64,000 nucleotides of DNA. Source: an uncultured Bacteroides sp. (GTDB lineage Bacteria > Bacteroidota > Bacteroidia > Bacteroidales > Bacteroidaceae). The notes beneath the pieces are model-generated. The model ran no database searches, was not told the DNA's origin, and worked only from the letters and a program-made list of their open reading frames with translations. The first letter of the stretch is position 1. Each line of letters starts with the position of its first letter. Made by a program: the position numbers and the translations under genes. This document shows, piece by piece, positions 52,003 through 61,361 of the stretch. The DNA is taken from the NCBI GenBank assembly GCA_949289265.1, contig CASENE010000023.1:1-64000 (forward strand), given 5' to 3'.

Positions 52003-52970
52003 ATGTCTCTTTCGTTTTGAAAGTCTAAGTACGGACATTTTCCGCTAAGTCGCTCCATTTTTAACACTATTTGTCCTAAAAAACGCTTATACTGTTCCGA
52101 TTCAGGGAAGATGGGTTTATGTGCCAAGGCTTTACGTATATCCTCGCACTCCTGCATCACAGGACGTGCCTCCGGTGCCACACACCAATCCACAAAACGC
52201 TCCCACACATAGTCCACGGCCAGGGACGAGGGATGTACCAGGTCGTCTGCAAAAAAGCGGTAGTCGCGCAACTCATCCAACACCAGTTCATAGGCAGGGA
52301 AATAGAACACACGCCCTGGAAATGCCTCCGCCACCTGTTCGGCAGCCAACAGCAGCGTCGCCTTGCTGAGCTGATTGTCATGCAGCCCGTCTCTCACATG
52401 CCGGATGGGGCTGACCGTCAACACCACTTTCAGCCGCTCGTTGCGCGCCATCAGGCCCGAAAACAAAGAAACCTGGTCAGTCGCAATTTCATCCACCGAC
52501 AAACGGCACCTCCGGAAGCACCGTTCAGGTAGTTTGTGGCAATTGCCCACCACGCGCCCCATATCCTTCTCCTTATACACCCATGCCGTGCCCCAAGTCA
52601 GCAGCAGGAAATCCACCTTGTCCATCTCCTCCCCTGCCCGCTTCAGCCGCCCATTGATGCGTGCCAATGCCTCTTGCGGCGTAGGGGCCGAGAAATCACC
52701 GTGATGCATCGGGCTGTGCCACAAGTCCTGATAGGCATACAGGTCATCAACCGTGTACACCTTCCCTGCTGCCATCTCGCGCAACGCCGTGGCAATGGAC
52801 AGGGGATTATACAACACGCCATACGGATTGATGTCGCAGCAGAACTTGGCCGCCGCCAGCTTGGCGCCGATATTTGTGGTAAAACAGGAGCCCAAGAGCA
52901 TCAGCCGGTGCTGATAGCCGATGCTCGGACTGTGACTGGGGCGTTCTACCGAAGTGGATAGTTTTATCAT
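51966..52970 (-). CDS. GSCFA-domain protein
   Basis: The 334-residue protein has the signature GSCFT (in MLLGSCFTTNIGAKL, near residue 27) that names the family. NPYGVLYNPLSIA follows. Further SGNH-hydrolase-like blocks are TWGTAWVYKEKDMGRVVGNC and a FFADDLVHPSSLAVDYVW block with a conserved D and H. The fold is SGNH/GDSL-like; the substrate is unknown. The coupled overlap with murF-alr, frequent in Bacteroidales, suggests a cell-envelope role (for example deacylation of a wall or lipid component), which is inference. It lies 25 bp after hsdR on the same strand. Confidence 0.85.
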   Translation of the reverse strand: MIKLSTSVERPSHSPSIGYQHRLMLLGSCFTTNIGAKLAAAKFCCDINPYGVLYNPLSIATALREMAAGKVYTVDDLYAYQDLWHSPMHHGDFSAPTPQEALARINGRLKRAGEEMDKVDFLLLTWGTAWVYKEKDMGRVVGNCHKLPERCFRRCRLSVDEIATDQVSLFSGLMARNERLKVVLTVSPIRHVRDGLHDNQLSKATLLLAAEQVAEAFPGRVFYFPAYELVLDELRDYRFFADDLVHPSSLAVDYVWERFVDWCVAPEARPVMQECEDIRKALAHKPIFPESEQYKRFLGQIVLKMERLSGKCPYLDFQNERDICHTLLNKSVKP

Positions 52971-52995
52971 GCTGTTTCTTTAAAATATTTGAAAA

Positions 52996-55900
52996 TCACG
53001 CCACAATCGCCTGATGCAGTTCCTCCACATATTTACGGATATACCCGAAATCTTTCCCAAACGTTTCCAGCCATTCAAATCCATCGAAAGGAGATTCATT
53101 CACAATGATTTCAGGAGTGATGTCGCCATTCTTGCATACATATTCGATAATATTTTTCAGGTATTCCTCCTGATCGGCCGTCAGCACATGATGAGAAAGG
53201 AAATCCGAGAATTTCTGTACGGCTATCTTCCGGTCAATCCCCACTTGCGAACGGATAAAGGCCGCCACGCTGTCGCCACATAGCAAGTTCCCATTGCGGA
53301 CATACCGGTCATAATCCTCCTTCGTGCCCAGTTCTTCCCAGAAAATCCGCTCCAGTTCCACAATATCCTCCCGCGTCAACTGCTCGATATGAATAATCTT
53401 TTGAATAACCGGCAAATCCTGGTGCTGAGCCAGATAATCCATGATGCGCTGCCGATAAGCAGGCCTCGGCAACTGGGGTGAAACAGGCTCTCCCGCAATA
53501 ACTTGATCTTCGATGTCCAGCGTGAAAGTCATCCCTTGTTCCCGGGACACGAATTTCACCAACCCGCGCAGCTCCTCGCGCACCTGCTCCAATCGCTCCA
53601 ACGAAGCGTGTTGCCAAAACTCATCGGTCACGATCTCCCTTATCAAACCCATCTTGGCCGATATCTGCGGAATGGTAGCCTTCTCTTGCAGGCGTTCCCC
53701 TATCTGAATCACTCCCCACCGGCTCTTGGAAGCATCTACGCTGTCGTCCACTTCAGACAACTCGATATTCAGCATCATCCAATCGAATTTCTTAGCCTGC
53801 TCATCCGACATTCCCTTGACCAACAAAGGGGCTATCTCATTTTTCAGTTGGCTGACAGACGAGGCATCCAGACACACCCAGTTTTCTGCTTTCCGGAACT
53901 TGTCTACAGCCTCCCAATGCTTGCGTACATCAATGCGCACATCGTTCAAGGCCATCACTTCCTGATGCAAAGTCTTTTTCAAATCATCGTGCAGCTTCTT
54001 GCTGAATTCATTTTGCTGAAGAACGGCATGCTGCAAAGCAAAGGCCATATCTACCCGAATGGAAAACAAACGCTCCGTCAGCGAACGTACGGGAACAGGC
54101 TCACGCCCCCGGTCGTTCAGGCTGAAATACTCAAAATTGCCACACCAATCAAAGATATTGAAATAAGTCTTGTGGCAACCGGGCCCAAAGATATCCTCGG
54201 ACAACCGCGTGCCACGGCCTATCATCTGCCTGAACTTAATGAGAGAACGCACCGGCTTGAAGGACACCAGATTCAAGATGTCGGGCACATCTATACCCGT
54301 ATCCATCATGTCCACCGACACGGCTATCTGGGGCAACTTGTCACGCACTTCGAAATTGTCAATCAGGCTTTGCGCATAACTCACATAGTTATCTATCAAC
54401 ACGCAGAAATCAGCTCCGCACTCCGGATAAAGTATCCCGAAACGTTCTACTATCAATTCGGCATGCCGGTGATTATAAGCAAAAATGATGGTTTTACCTA
54501 TCCGTTCCCCACTCTGCACCTGAAGGCCGTTGGTCATCAGGTCTTGAAGCACTTTGTCTATGGTATCCTGATTAAAAATATACTTGAAAATCTCGCGGCT
54601 CTCGATATCGCGGTGATAATCCACGTCATCATCCAGCATCTGCCGCGCCTTCTCATACGTCCACACCGCCTCCATCTGCTGCTTTTCTTCAGCGCTCAAC
54701 TGATTGTAGGCAATGCCGGAAGACAAAATGGCCGTTCCTCGCCGGATTACATTGCTGGGCACCAGATAGCCGTCGGCCACCGCCTCCTCCCATTCATAGG
54801 CAAAGGTATCTTCCGCCTCCGTCTGAAACAACTCGAAAGTATTCCTGTCTACTTCGTTGCGCGGCGTGGCAGTCAGGCCCACCAGCAGGCTGTCGAAATA
54901 GTCGAAGATAGCCGTGTATTTGCCAAACACTGAGCGATGCGCCTCGTCGATAATCACCACATCGAACCGCCCGACGGAAAATTCTTTCGTATCGTTGTCG
55001 ATGTAGTTTATCATCGTCTGATAGGTACTGAACATCACCCTCGCCCGCATGTCCGGCTCGTGTTCTTCGGACAAGATACACGTGGTCGCCACCGGCAAGA
55101 GTTTATTGAAACTCCGGGCAGCCTGTTTCACCAGGGCCGTGCGGTCAGCCAGAAAGAGAACGTTTTTCACCCATCCGTTTTGCATCAGCACATCCGTCAG
55201 CGAGATGGCCACCCGCGTCTTTCCCGTCCCGGTGGCCATCACCAGCAACGCGCGCCGACGCTTCTTGTTGAACCGCTCGCACACCCACCGGATAGCCCGT
55301 TTCTGGTATTCCCGATCGGTGATATATCCTTTGATAGACAAGTCTGTCATATTCTTCCGCCGCCTGCGCTGGATAAGCAACTGCAGGTCTTCCGCCGTAT
55401 GATAGCCATACACCTCGCGCGCCGGATAACCCAACCCGTCCACCACTTCGGTGTGATAACCGTTGGTGCAATAGATTACGGGGCGCACCCCATACTGACG
55501 TTCCAGGCAATCGGCATACAGACGTGCCTGCTGCCGCCCTTTGGCCAGGCTCACGCTGGTACGCTTGGCCTCTACCACTGCCAAGGGCTTCCCGTCGGCT
55601 CCGAACAACACATAATCCGCCTTGCCTTGCCCGCTGGGCGTGGGCATGCCCTGCACTTCCACCTCCACGCACGCCTTCAGCGGAGCCACCACGCCCTTGT
55701 CTTCCATCACCTCCCAACCGGCCTCACGCAGCATCAGGTCGATGAAGTAACGCCGCGTCTCCGCCTCCGTCAACCCGGAAGCGCGCATTTCCAAAGGCTC
55801 GTCTGCCACAGGCAACTCCTTCATGCAAGCCACGGCAGCCTCATCCGGCGAAGGCTCGGCCACCGATGCTTTATAGATGGGGGCCACTGTCGGTATCAGA

Positions 55901-56316
55901 TTTTGGTCGAAAGCCGGGAAGCCGGGCACCACCTGCAACTTTACCAGCACGGCACCCACCAGGTTATACAAATTCAGCAACGAGAAAAATGCCTCCCGCC
56001 TTGTGGCCTCCCCCAGATGGGCGGCGCGGTTGCCCACCTTGCGGATGTAATGCACCGCCATCATCAGGCGCTCATCCCCCACAAAAGCCTTAAAAGGTTC
56101 TCCATCCACCAGCTCAAACAGCGAAGCACGCCGGCGCCCTTCGTCCACGCGGATGCCCTTCATCTCGTAGATGGCGCGCACCAGCCACTCCAACGCCCGC
56201 CGCCCGTTCAGGGCAGAAGCATTGGGGTCGCTCTGCTGGGTAATCTCGGCCGCGTGGCAATAACCATACAAGTCGGCCAGATAGGTTATCTCTTTCAGAT
56301 AGTCGAAGTTCAGCAT
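52996..56316 (-). CDS. hsdR: Type I restriction enzyme R subunit (EcoEI-like)
   Basis: This is the motor and nuclease of the type I complex. The 1106-residue protein starts with a DUF4145-like helical domain (about 20-130). The PD-(D/E)XK nuclease site follows (GKADYVLFG Asp234, VVEAKRTS Glu249 and Lys251). The SF2 helicase has VMATGTGKTRVA (359-) and IIDEAHRS (DEAH 457-460), LTATPRNEVD and motif VI QMIGRGTRLSEDIFG. The C-terminal EcoEI_R-type domain ends FGYIRKYVEELHQAIVA. It is transcribed separately from hsdM/hsdS (96-bp gap with a -7 box TATTTTTG at 56347-56354). The open reading frame is intact, so the system may be active. Confidence 0.93.
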   Translation of the reverse strand: MLNFDYLKEITYLADLYGYCHAAEITQQSDPNASALNGRRALEWLVRAIYEMKGIRVDEGRRRASLFELVDGEPFKAFVGDERLMMAVHYIRKVGNRAAHLGEATRREAFFSLLNLYNLVGAVLVKLQVVPGFPAFDQNLIPTVAPIYKASVAEPSPDEAAVACMKELPVADEPLEMRASGLTEAETRRYFIDLMLREAGWEVMEDKGVVAPLKACVEVEVQGMPTPSGQGKADYVLFGADGKPLAVVEAKRTSVSLAKGRQQARLYADCLERQYGVRPVIYCTNGYHTEVVDGLGYPAREVYGYHTAEDLQLLIQRRRRKNMTDLSIKGYITDREYQKRAIRWVCERFNKKRRRALLVMATGTGKTRVAISLTDVLMQNGWVKNVLFLADRTALVKQAARSFNKLLPVATTCILSEEHEPDMRARVMFSTYQTMINYIDNDTKEFSVGRFDVVIIDEAHRSVFGKYTAIFDYFDSLLVGLTATPRNEVDRNTFELFQTEAEDTFAYEWEEAVADGYLVPSNVIRRGTAILSSGIAYNQLSAEEKQQMEAVWTYEKARQMLDDDVDYHRDIESREIFKYIFNQDTIDKVLQDLMTNGLQVQSGERIGKTIIFAYNHRHAELIVERFGILYPECGADFCVLIDNYVSYAQSLIDNFEVRDKLPQIAVSVDMMDTGIDVPDILNLVSFKPVRSLIKFRQMIGRGTRLSEDIFGPGCHKTYFNIFDWCGNFEYFSLNDRGREPVPVRSLTERLFSIRVDMAFALQHAVLQQNEFSKKLHDDLKKTLHQEVMALNDVRIDVRKHWEAVDKFRKAENWVCLDASSVSQLKNEIAPLLVKGMSDEQAKKFDWMMLNIELSEVDDSVDASKSRWGVIQIGERLQEKATIPQISAKMGLIREIVTDEFWQHASLERLEQVREELRGLVKFVSREQGMTFTLDIEDQVIAGEPVSPQLPRPAYRQRIMDYLAQHQDLPVIQKIIHIEQLTREDIVELERIFWEELGTKEDYDRYVRNGNLLCGDSVAAFIRSQVGIDRKIAVQKFSDFLSHHVLTADQEEYLKNIIEYVCKNGDITPEIIVNESPFDGFEWLETFGKDFGYIRKYVEELHQAIVA

Positions 56317-56346
56317 CTTTTTCCCATTTTTTCTTTCGTCCGGCTA

Positions 56347-56354
56347 CAAAAATA
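56347..56354 (-). promoter_or_regulatory. hsdR promoter -7 box
   Basis: TATTTTTG on the minus strand (plus CAAAAATA), 31 bp before the hsdR start. A TTTG stands 23 bp upstream. It would let the restriction subunit be expressed separately from the methylase. Confidence 0.4.
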
Positions 56355-56412
56355 ACGAATTGAACGCACATTTTCAGCAAATCTCCAAATTAATGCTTCG
56401 GAAATACCCAAT

Positions 56413-57564
56413 TCAACCGAAATAATTATCCATGCGGCTATGGAATAGATTTTCTACCTCAGACAAAGACTGCTGGATGAGAGTTTTCTGACGATCCATT
56501 GCTGCAATTTTTTCAGCAAAAAGATTCTGCATTTGAATTGGAGGGAATATAGCCAATATCATTCCCAATGATTTAGCCGTTATAGCCATTTTCACGCATC
56601 CACCATTTACACTTTGTTCTTTAATTATTTGTTGTAAAACCTTCTCAAAGAATACGGGATTATAAGTATTATCTTTCAATCGGATTTTCATTAAAGAGGG
56701 ATGTATGATTCCCATTGGAGCATCCGAAGGAATCCTGTAGATTTCTCCTATGGTACCCCGACAACTCATAATAAAATCATGAGGATATACTGAAAATCTC
56801 TTCAATTCCAAATATTTATTCTTGTCTACATAATGATTGTCTAAATTGTAATTTTTTCTAATGGCATGTTTCTGCTCGTAAACCATACAATATGCATCCG
56901 CCTTATCCACATAACAATCTGTTTTCAGAGAACTTCCAAAAGGGCCTATAAACATTTCTGTTACATTTTCTTTGATAGTCTTTACCTCCCATCCCTTTTC
57001 ATTCCTTACCGGATCACCAAACATCTCATAAAACACCGCCTGCGCCAGATTATCCAATTCTTTCAGCTGTTCACGCTTCTTTTCGATGATTCCGCTCAAG
57101 CTGTCTAATTCGGAGACAATGCGATGTTGTTCGGAAAGAGGAGGAATAGGTATTTCGATTTGCAACAATTTCTTCGAGGACAAATGTTTAACTGTAACAA
57201 AAGGAGTGGTTTCTTCTATTTGTTTTAATGGAATAGGCAAATATTTAAAAAGAAATCTTCTCAACAGAGATGAGTTACATGTATCCACTCGACATACTCG
57301 CTGATTCAAAAGCGCATTTCCCCCTTCCCATTCAACAATATTGAATTCACCATCCATGCCTATCAAATAATCACCATTTCTCACAACATAATCGTCTAAA
57401 TAATCCCCTTTATAATAGGTATCAGATTTCCCATTTTTCAAATCTCTAATGCGAATTAGTGGCATATATTGCTCATCGTTAGTAAACAGTTTTGAGTTAA
57501 ATGGGAAACCGTATAATACAGTCGCCACCTCCCCCAGCTTCTTCATTTCCCAACCTTCTCTCAT
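56413..57564 (-). CDS. hsdS: Type I restriction-modification specificity subunit
   Basis: HsdS sets the recognition sequence. The 383-residue protein has two target-recognition domains, each preceded by the typical WEMKKLGEVATV and WEVKTIKENVTEM segments. Each is followed by a coiled-coil spacer (EQHRIVSELDSLSGIIEKKREQLKELDNLAQAVFYEMFG and AAMDRQKTLIQQSLSEVENLF). It is clearly AT-richer than its neighbours, as expected for mobile recognition domains. Its ATG overlaps the hsdM stop (ATGA). No truncated second hsdS and no recombinase gene lie nearby, so phase-variable shuffling is not evident. Confidence 0.9.
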   Translation of the reverse strand: MREGWEMKKLGEVATVLYGFPFNSKLFTNDEQYMPLIRIRDLKNGKSDTYYKGDYLDDYVVRNGDYLIGMDGEFNIVEWEGGNALLNQRVCRVDTCNSSLLRRFLFKYLPIPLKQIEETTPFVTVKHLSSKKLLQIEIPIPPLSEQHRIVSELDSLSGIIEKKREQLKELDNLAQAVFYEMFGDPVRNEKGWEVKTIKENVTEMFIGPFGSSLKTDCYVDKADAYCMVYEQKHAIRKNYNLDNHYVDKNKYLELKRFSVYPHDFIMSCRGTIGEIYRIPSDAPMGIIHPSLMKIRLKDNTYNPVFFEKVLQQIIKEQSVNGGCVKMAITAKSLGMILAIFPPIQMQNLFAEKIAAMDRQKTLIQQSLSEVENLFHSRMDNYFG

Positions 57565-59072
57565 ACGCCCTCCATGTATTTCGTCCTAAACTCCTCCATG
57601 GCCTCCGCAATCTGCTGCTCCAACGCCGCTATGCGTCCCCATATCACCTCCGGGCGGTCATATACCACCACCTCGCGCTCTATCTCCTTGTATTTATTGA
57701 TGGAGAGGTCATACTCCTTCTCCCTGATTTCGTCCACCGGCACCAAGAAAGACTGCTCCTTGCGGGTGCGCCCCTCTTCCGCCTTCAGATTATGATAACG
57801 GGCCACCACATCCGGGATGTCGTTCTCTTCCACCGGCACCCGCTTCTGGTCTAACGAATAGCCGTCGGCCTTCATGTCGTAAAACCACACACGGTCCGTA
57901 CCGCCCGCATTGGTCTTGGTGAAAAGCAGCACTGCCGTAGAGACCCCGGAATAGGGCTGAAACACACCGCTGGGCATGGAGATGACAGCCTGAAGGCGCT
58001 GATGCTCCACCAACTCCCGGCGCAAGGCCTTGTGGGCCTTGGAGTTGCCAAACAACACCCCGTCCGGCACAATGCTGGCACAACGTCCTCCCAGTTGCAA
58101 CATGCGGATGAAGAGCGACACGAATAGCAACTCGGTCTTGGTGGTGGAAGTCACGGCCAGCAAAGATTTGCTCACCGCCTCCTTGTCCAACGTGCCGGCA
58201 AACGGAGGATTGGCCAGGCAAAGCGTATAACAATCCGTATCGGCATTGTCGGTAGAAAGCGAATCTTTGTATTCGATGCAAGGCTGCTCCACGTTGTGCA
58301 GCATCAAGTTCATGGCGCCGATGCGCAGCATGGTCTGGTCGGTATCGAAGCCGTGGAACATCTCCTGCTGGAAATGCTTCCGGTTCTCCCGCTTCAGCAA
58401 ATCGGCCTTGTATTTCTCGGCCACATAGCGGGCACTCTCCACGATGAAGCCCGCCGAGCCCATGGCCGGGTCGCAGATGACGTCTTTCAACGTAGGCTCA
58501 GTCAGCTCCACCATCATACGGATGATGTGCCGCGGGGTGCGGAACTGGCCGTTGTTGCCGCTGGCCGCCATCTTGCTCAACACGTATTCATAGACATCTC
58601 CCATCACGTCGCGGTTGTTCATGTCCAATCCCTCGATGCCCTCCACAATGCGCGTCAACGTCCGCTCGGCAGGTATCAGGAAGATAGCGCTCCCCATGAA
58701 GCGGCTGTAAGCATTCTCTTCGCCTTCGTTCAGATGCTTGATGAAAGGAAACACCCAGTTCCGCACTGTCTGAAACATCGTCACCGCATCCATGTTCCTG
58801 AACACATGCCAGCGCAACTGCCGGTAAGGGATGCCTACGGTGTCTTCCGGTCTCTCCGGATTCAGCCAGTTGCCGTCGCGAAACACGGGCTCCTTCACCG
58901 GTACCCCCATGATGGCCGCAGCAGCTTCCTTTTTCATCTGGGCATCATCCAGCATCTTCATGAAGAAAAGATAAGTCATTTGCTCGAGCACGGTGATGGA
59001 ATTGGTAATGCCGCCTGTCCAAAACGTATCCCAAATGCTGTCTATCCTGTTTTTAATATCTCCAGTTATCAT
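57561..59072 (-). CDS. hsdM: Type I DNA methyltransferase M subunit
   Basis: HsdM methylates adenine at the sites chosen by HsdS. The 503-residue protein has an N-terminal helical domain (IDSIWDTFWTGGITNSITVLEQMTYLFFMKMLDD), motif I DPAMGSAGF (201-209) and the N6-adenine motif IV NPPF (278-281). TPRHIIRMMVEL precedes motif I. It is the first gene of the hsd operon. The start is set at 59072 (MITGDIKNRID); the upstream reading frame runs through the promoter and repeat and is non-coding. Confidence 0.94.
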   Translation of the reverse strand: MITGDIKNRIDSIWDTFWTGGITNSITVLEQMTYLFFMKMLDDAQMKKEAAAAIMGVPVKEPVFRDGNWLNPERPEDTVGIPYRQLRWHVFRNMDAVTMFQTVRNWVFPFIKHLNEGEENAYSRFMGSAIFLIPAERTLTRIVEGIEGLDMNNRDVMGDVYEYVLSKMAASGNNGQFRTPRHIIRMMVELTEPTLKDVICDPAMGSAGFIVESARYVAEKYKADLLKRENRKHFQQEMFHGFDTDQTMLRIGAMNLMLHNVEQPCIEYKDSLSTDNADTDCYTLCLANPPFAGTLDKEAVSKSLLAVTSTTKTELLFVSLFIRMLQLGGRCASIVPDGVLFGNSKAHKALRRELVEHQRLQAVISMPSGVFQPYSGVSTAVLLFTKTNAGGTDRVWFYDMKADGYSLDQKRVPVEENDIPDVVARYHNLKAEEGRTRKEQSFLVPVDEIREKEYDLSINKYKEIEREVVVYDRPEVIWGRIAALEQQIAEAMEEFRTKYMEGV

Positions 59073-59093
59073 AATATCGCCAAAAATTTTTGG

Positions 59094-59123
59094 CAAAGAT
59101 AACGATTTAAAGCGGAATGCCAA
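59094..59123 (-). promoter_or_regulatory. Promoter of the hsdMS operon
   Basis: On the minus strand a -33 TTG (plus 59121-59123), a 19-bp spacer and a perfect -7 TATCTTTG (plus 59094-59101). The 386-bp gap to dxs holds this, a repeat element and the dxs promoter, and no gene. Confidence 0.7.
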
Positions 59124-59201
59124 CGGACATTTCCCGGATAAAACAGGGGAAGACAAGACAGGCACACCGTCCCATATCCGCCGCCCCACATCCGTCTTTT
59201 G

Positions 59202-59271
59202 TTCGTCCCCATAGAGACGAACCAGGGACGAAGGAGGGACGAAGGAGGGGCGAAGGAGGGACGAACCTGGT
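59202..59271 (-). repeat. 70-bp tandem-repeat element, copy 2 (minus orientation)
   Basis: Four GGGACGAA-type units start at 59225, 59236, 59247 and 59258 (11-bp period). They are flanked by the near-palindrome at 59202-59221 (TTCGTCCCCATAGAGACGAA). The reverse complement matches the element at 377-446, including the ACCAGG/ACCTGG start and the hairpin end. It lies 130 bp upstream of hsdM and is oriented toward it. Confidence 0.75.
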
Positions 59272-59429
59272 ACGGGGGAAAAAACCACCCGGACGGAAAC
59301 CGGAAACAGGCTCGCTCCGCCCTCCATCCTTCTGCTGACAATCGACACTTTTGCCCGCATTTTCCCCGAAAGAAAAGAGCGGACGTTTATTTTTTCGCCC
59401 CAACGGACGCGCATCCTATTTCTTTTTGC

Positions 59430-59437
59430 TATTTTTG
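59430..59437 (+). promoter_or_regulatory. dxs promoter -7 box
   Basis: TATTTTTG (59430-59437), 21 bp before the dxs start codon. The sequence around it is T-rich, so the call is tentative. Confidence 0.45.
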
Positions 59438-59458
59438 CGCTCTGTTAAGGAATAAGCA

Positions 59459-61354
59459 ATGGGAATAGAACCAACAAAATACAGCCTGCTGAATACCATA
59501 GACTCTCCTGCCGACCTCAGACGCCTGACACCGGCCCAGCTGCCGGAGGTGTGCCGGGAACTGCGGGAGGACATCATAGACGAGGTGTCGCGCAACCCCG
59601 GACACTTCGCCGCCAGCCTGGGCACGGTGGAACTGACCGTCGCCCTGCACTATGTGTTCAACACGCCCTACGACCGCATCGTATGGGACGTGGGACACCA
59701 GGCCTACGGACACAAGATATTGACCGGCCGGCGCGACCTTTTCCACACCAACCGCAAGCTGAAGGGCATACGCCCCTTCCCCTCGCCCGAAGAAAGCGAC
59801 TACGACACCTTTGCCTGCGGACATGCGTCCAACTCCATCTCCGCCGCGCTGGGCATGGCCGTGGCCGCCGCCCACAAGGGGGAGAAAGACCGGCACGTGG
59901 TGGCTGTCATCGGCGACGGCAGCATGAGCGGCGGCCTGGCCTTCGAGGGACTGAACAATGCTTCTTCCACCCCGAACAATCTGCTCATCATCCTCAACGA
60001 TAACGATATGTCCATCGACCGCAGCGTGGGCGGCATGCGGCAATATCTGTTCAACCTCAACACCAGCAACCGCTACAACCAACTGCGCTTCAAGCTGGAA
60101 CGGCTGCTTTTCAAGGTAGGCATCCTCAACGAAGAACGCCGCAAGGCGCTTATTCGTTTCACCAACAGCGTGAAGTCGATGGCTGCCCAGCAACAGAACA
60201 TCTTCGAGGGCATGAACATCCGCTATTTTGGCCCCATCGACGGACACAACGTGCAAAACCTGGCACGGGTGCTGCACGATATCAAGGACTTGGAAGGCCC
60301 CAAAATCCTCCACCTGCACACCGTGAAAGGCAAAGGATACGCACCGGCGGAGAAAGACCCCGGCACGTGGCACGCGCCGGGACGCTTCGACCCGAGAACG
60401 GGAGAACGCTATACGACCGACGACACCGGACTCCCTCCCCTCTATCAAGACGTGTTTGGCGAAACGCTGGTCGAACTGGCCCGGCAGAATCCGCGCATCG
60501 TGGGCGTGACGCCTGCCATGCCCACCGGATGCTCGATGAACAAGTTGATGGAGGCCATGCCCGACCGGGCTTTCGACGTAGGCATTGCCGAAGGCCATGC
60601 AGTCACCTTCTCGGGCGGTATGGCCAAAGAGGGACTGCAACCTTTCTGCAATATCTATTCTTCGTTTATGCAGCGTGCCTACGACAACGTGATACACGAC
60701 ATCGCCCTCTTGCGGCTTCCGGTAGTACTGTGCATAGACCGTGCAGGCCTGGTGGGCGAAGACGGCCCCACCCACCACGGGGTGTTCGACCTGGCTTATT
60801 TCCGCCCCGTCCCGCACCTGACCATAGCCTCGCCGATGGACGAACACGAGTTGCGCCGGCTGATGTACACGGCCCAGTTGCCCGACAAAGGGCCTTTTGT
60901 CATCCGTTACCCCAGGGGCAGGGGCATGCTGGCCGACTGGCGATGCCCGCTGGAAGAAGTCCCTGTGGGCAAAGGACGCAGGCTGAAAGACGGGAAAGAC
61001 GTGGCCGTCGTTACCCTGGGCCCCATCGGCAACCTGGCCGCACGGGCCATCGAACGGGCCGAAAAAGAAAAGGGACTCTCCATCGCCCACTACGACTTGC
61101 GTTTCCTCAAGCCCCTGGACGAGGAGATGCTGCACGAGATAGGACGCCGCTTCGGGCGCATAGTCACCGTGGAAGACGGCGTACGCAAGGGAGGCATGGG
61201 CAGCGCCATCCTGGAATTTATGGCCGACAACGGCTATACCCCGCAGGTGAAGCGCATCGGCGTGCCCGACACATTTGTGGAGCACGGCACGGTGCAGGAA
61301 CTGTATCGGCTCTGCCACATGGACGAAGACAGCATTGTGAAACAATTAGAATAA
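59459..61354 (+). CDS. dxs: 1-deoxy-D-xylulose-5-phosphate synthase
   Basis: DXS makes the first intermediate of the non-mevalonate isoprenoid pathway from pyruvate and glyceraldehyde-3-phosphate. The 631-residue protein has the thiamine diphosphate-binding [17 protein letters not shown] (near residue 155) and [14 protein letters not shown] (near 78). It also has [18 protein letters not shown] (near 430) in the pyrimidine domain and a C-terminal transketolase-like domain with YPRGRG. Length and motifs match the family. trkA follows with a 7-nt gap, so they are cotranscribed. ispE lies at 16350. Confidence 0.96.
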   Translation: MGIEPTKYSLLNTIDSPADLRRLTPAQLPEVCRELREDIIDEVSRNPGHFAASLGTVELTVALHYVFNTPYDRIVWDVGHQAYGHKILTGRRDLFHTNRKLKGIRPFPSPEESDYDTFACGHASNSISAALGMAVAAAHKGEKDRHVVAVIGDGSMSGGLAFEGLNNASSTPNNLLIILNDNDMSIDRSVGGMRQYLFNLNTSNRYNQLRFKLERLLFKVGILNEERRKALIRFTNSVKSMAAQQQNIFEGMNIRYFGPIDGHNVQNLARVLHDIKDLEGPKILHLHTVKGKGYAPAEKDPGTWHAPGRFDPRTGERYTTDDTGLPPLYQDVFGETLVELARQNPRIVGVTPAMPTGCSMNKLMEAMPDRAFDVGIAEGHAVTFSGGMAKEGLQPFCNIYSSFMQRAYDNVIHDIALLRLPVVLCIDRAGLVGEDGPTHHGVFDLAYFRPVPHLTIASPMDEHELRRLMYTAQLPDKGPFVIRYPRGRGMLADWRCPLEEVPVGKGRRLKDGKDVAVVTLGPIGNLAARAIERAEKEKGLSIAHYDLRFLKPLDEEMLHEIGRRFGRIVTVEDGVRKGGMGSAILEFMADNGYTPQVKRIGVPDTFVEHGTVQELYRLCHMDEDSIVKQLE

Positions 61355-61361
61355 GAAAGAC

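Noticed and set aside
56413-57564. Phase-variable, invertible hsdS locus
   Set aside because: Only one hsdS gene is present. I see no second truncated copy in inverse orientation, no invertase gene and no clear inverted repeats inside the gene.
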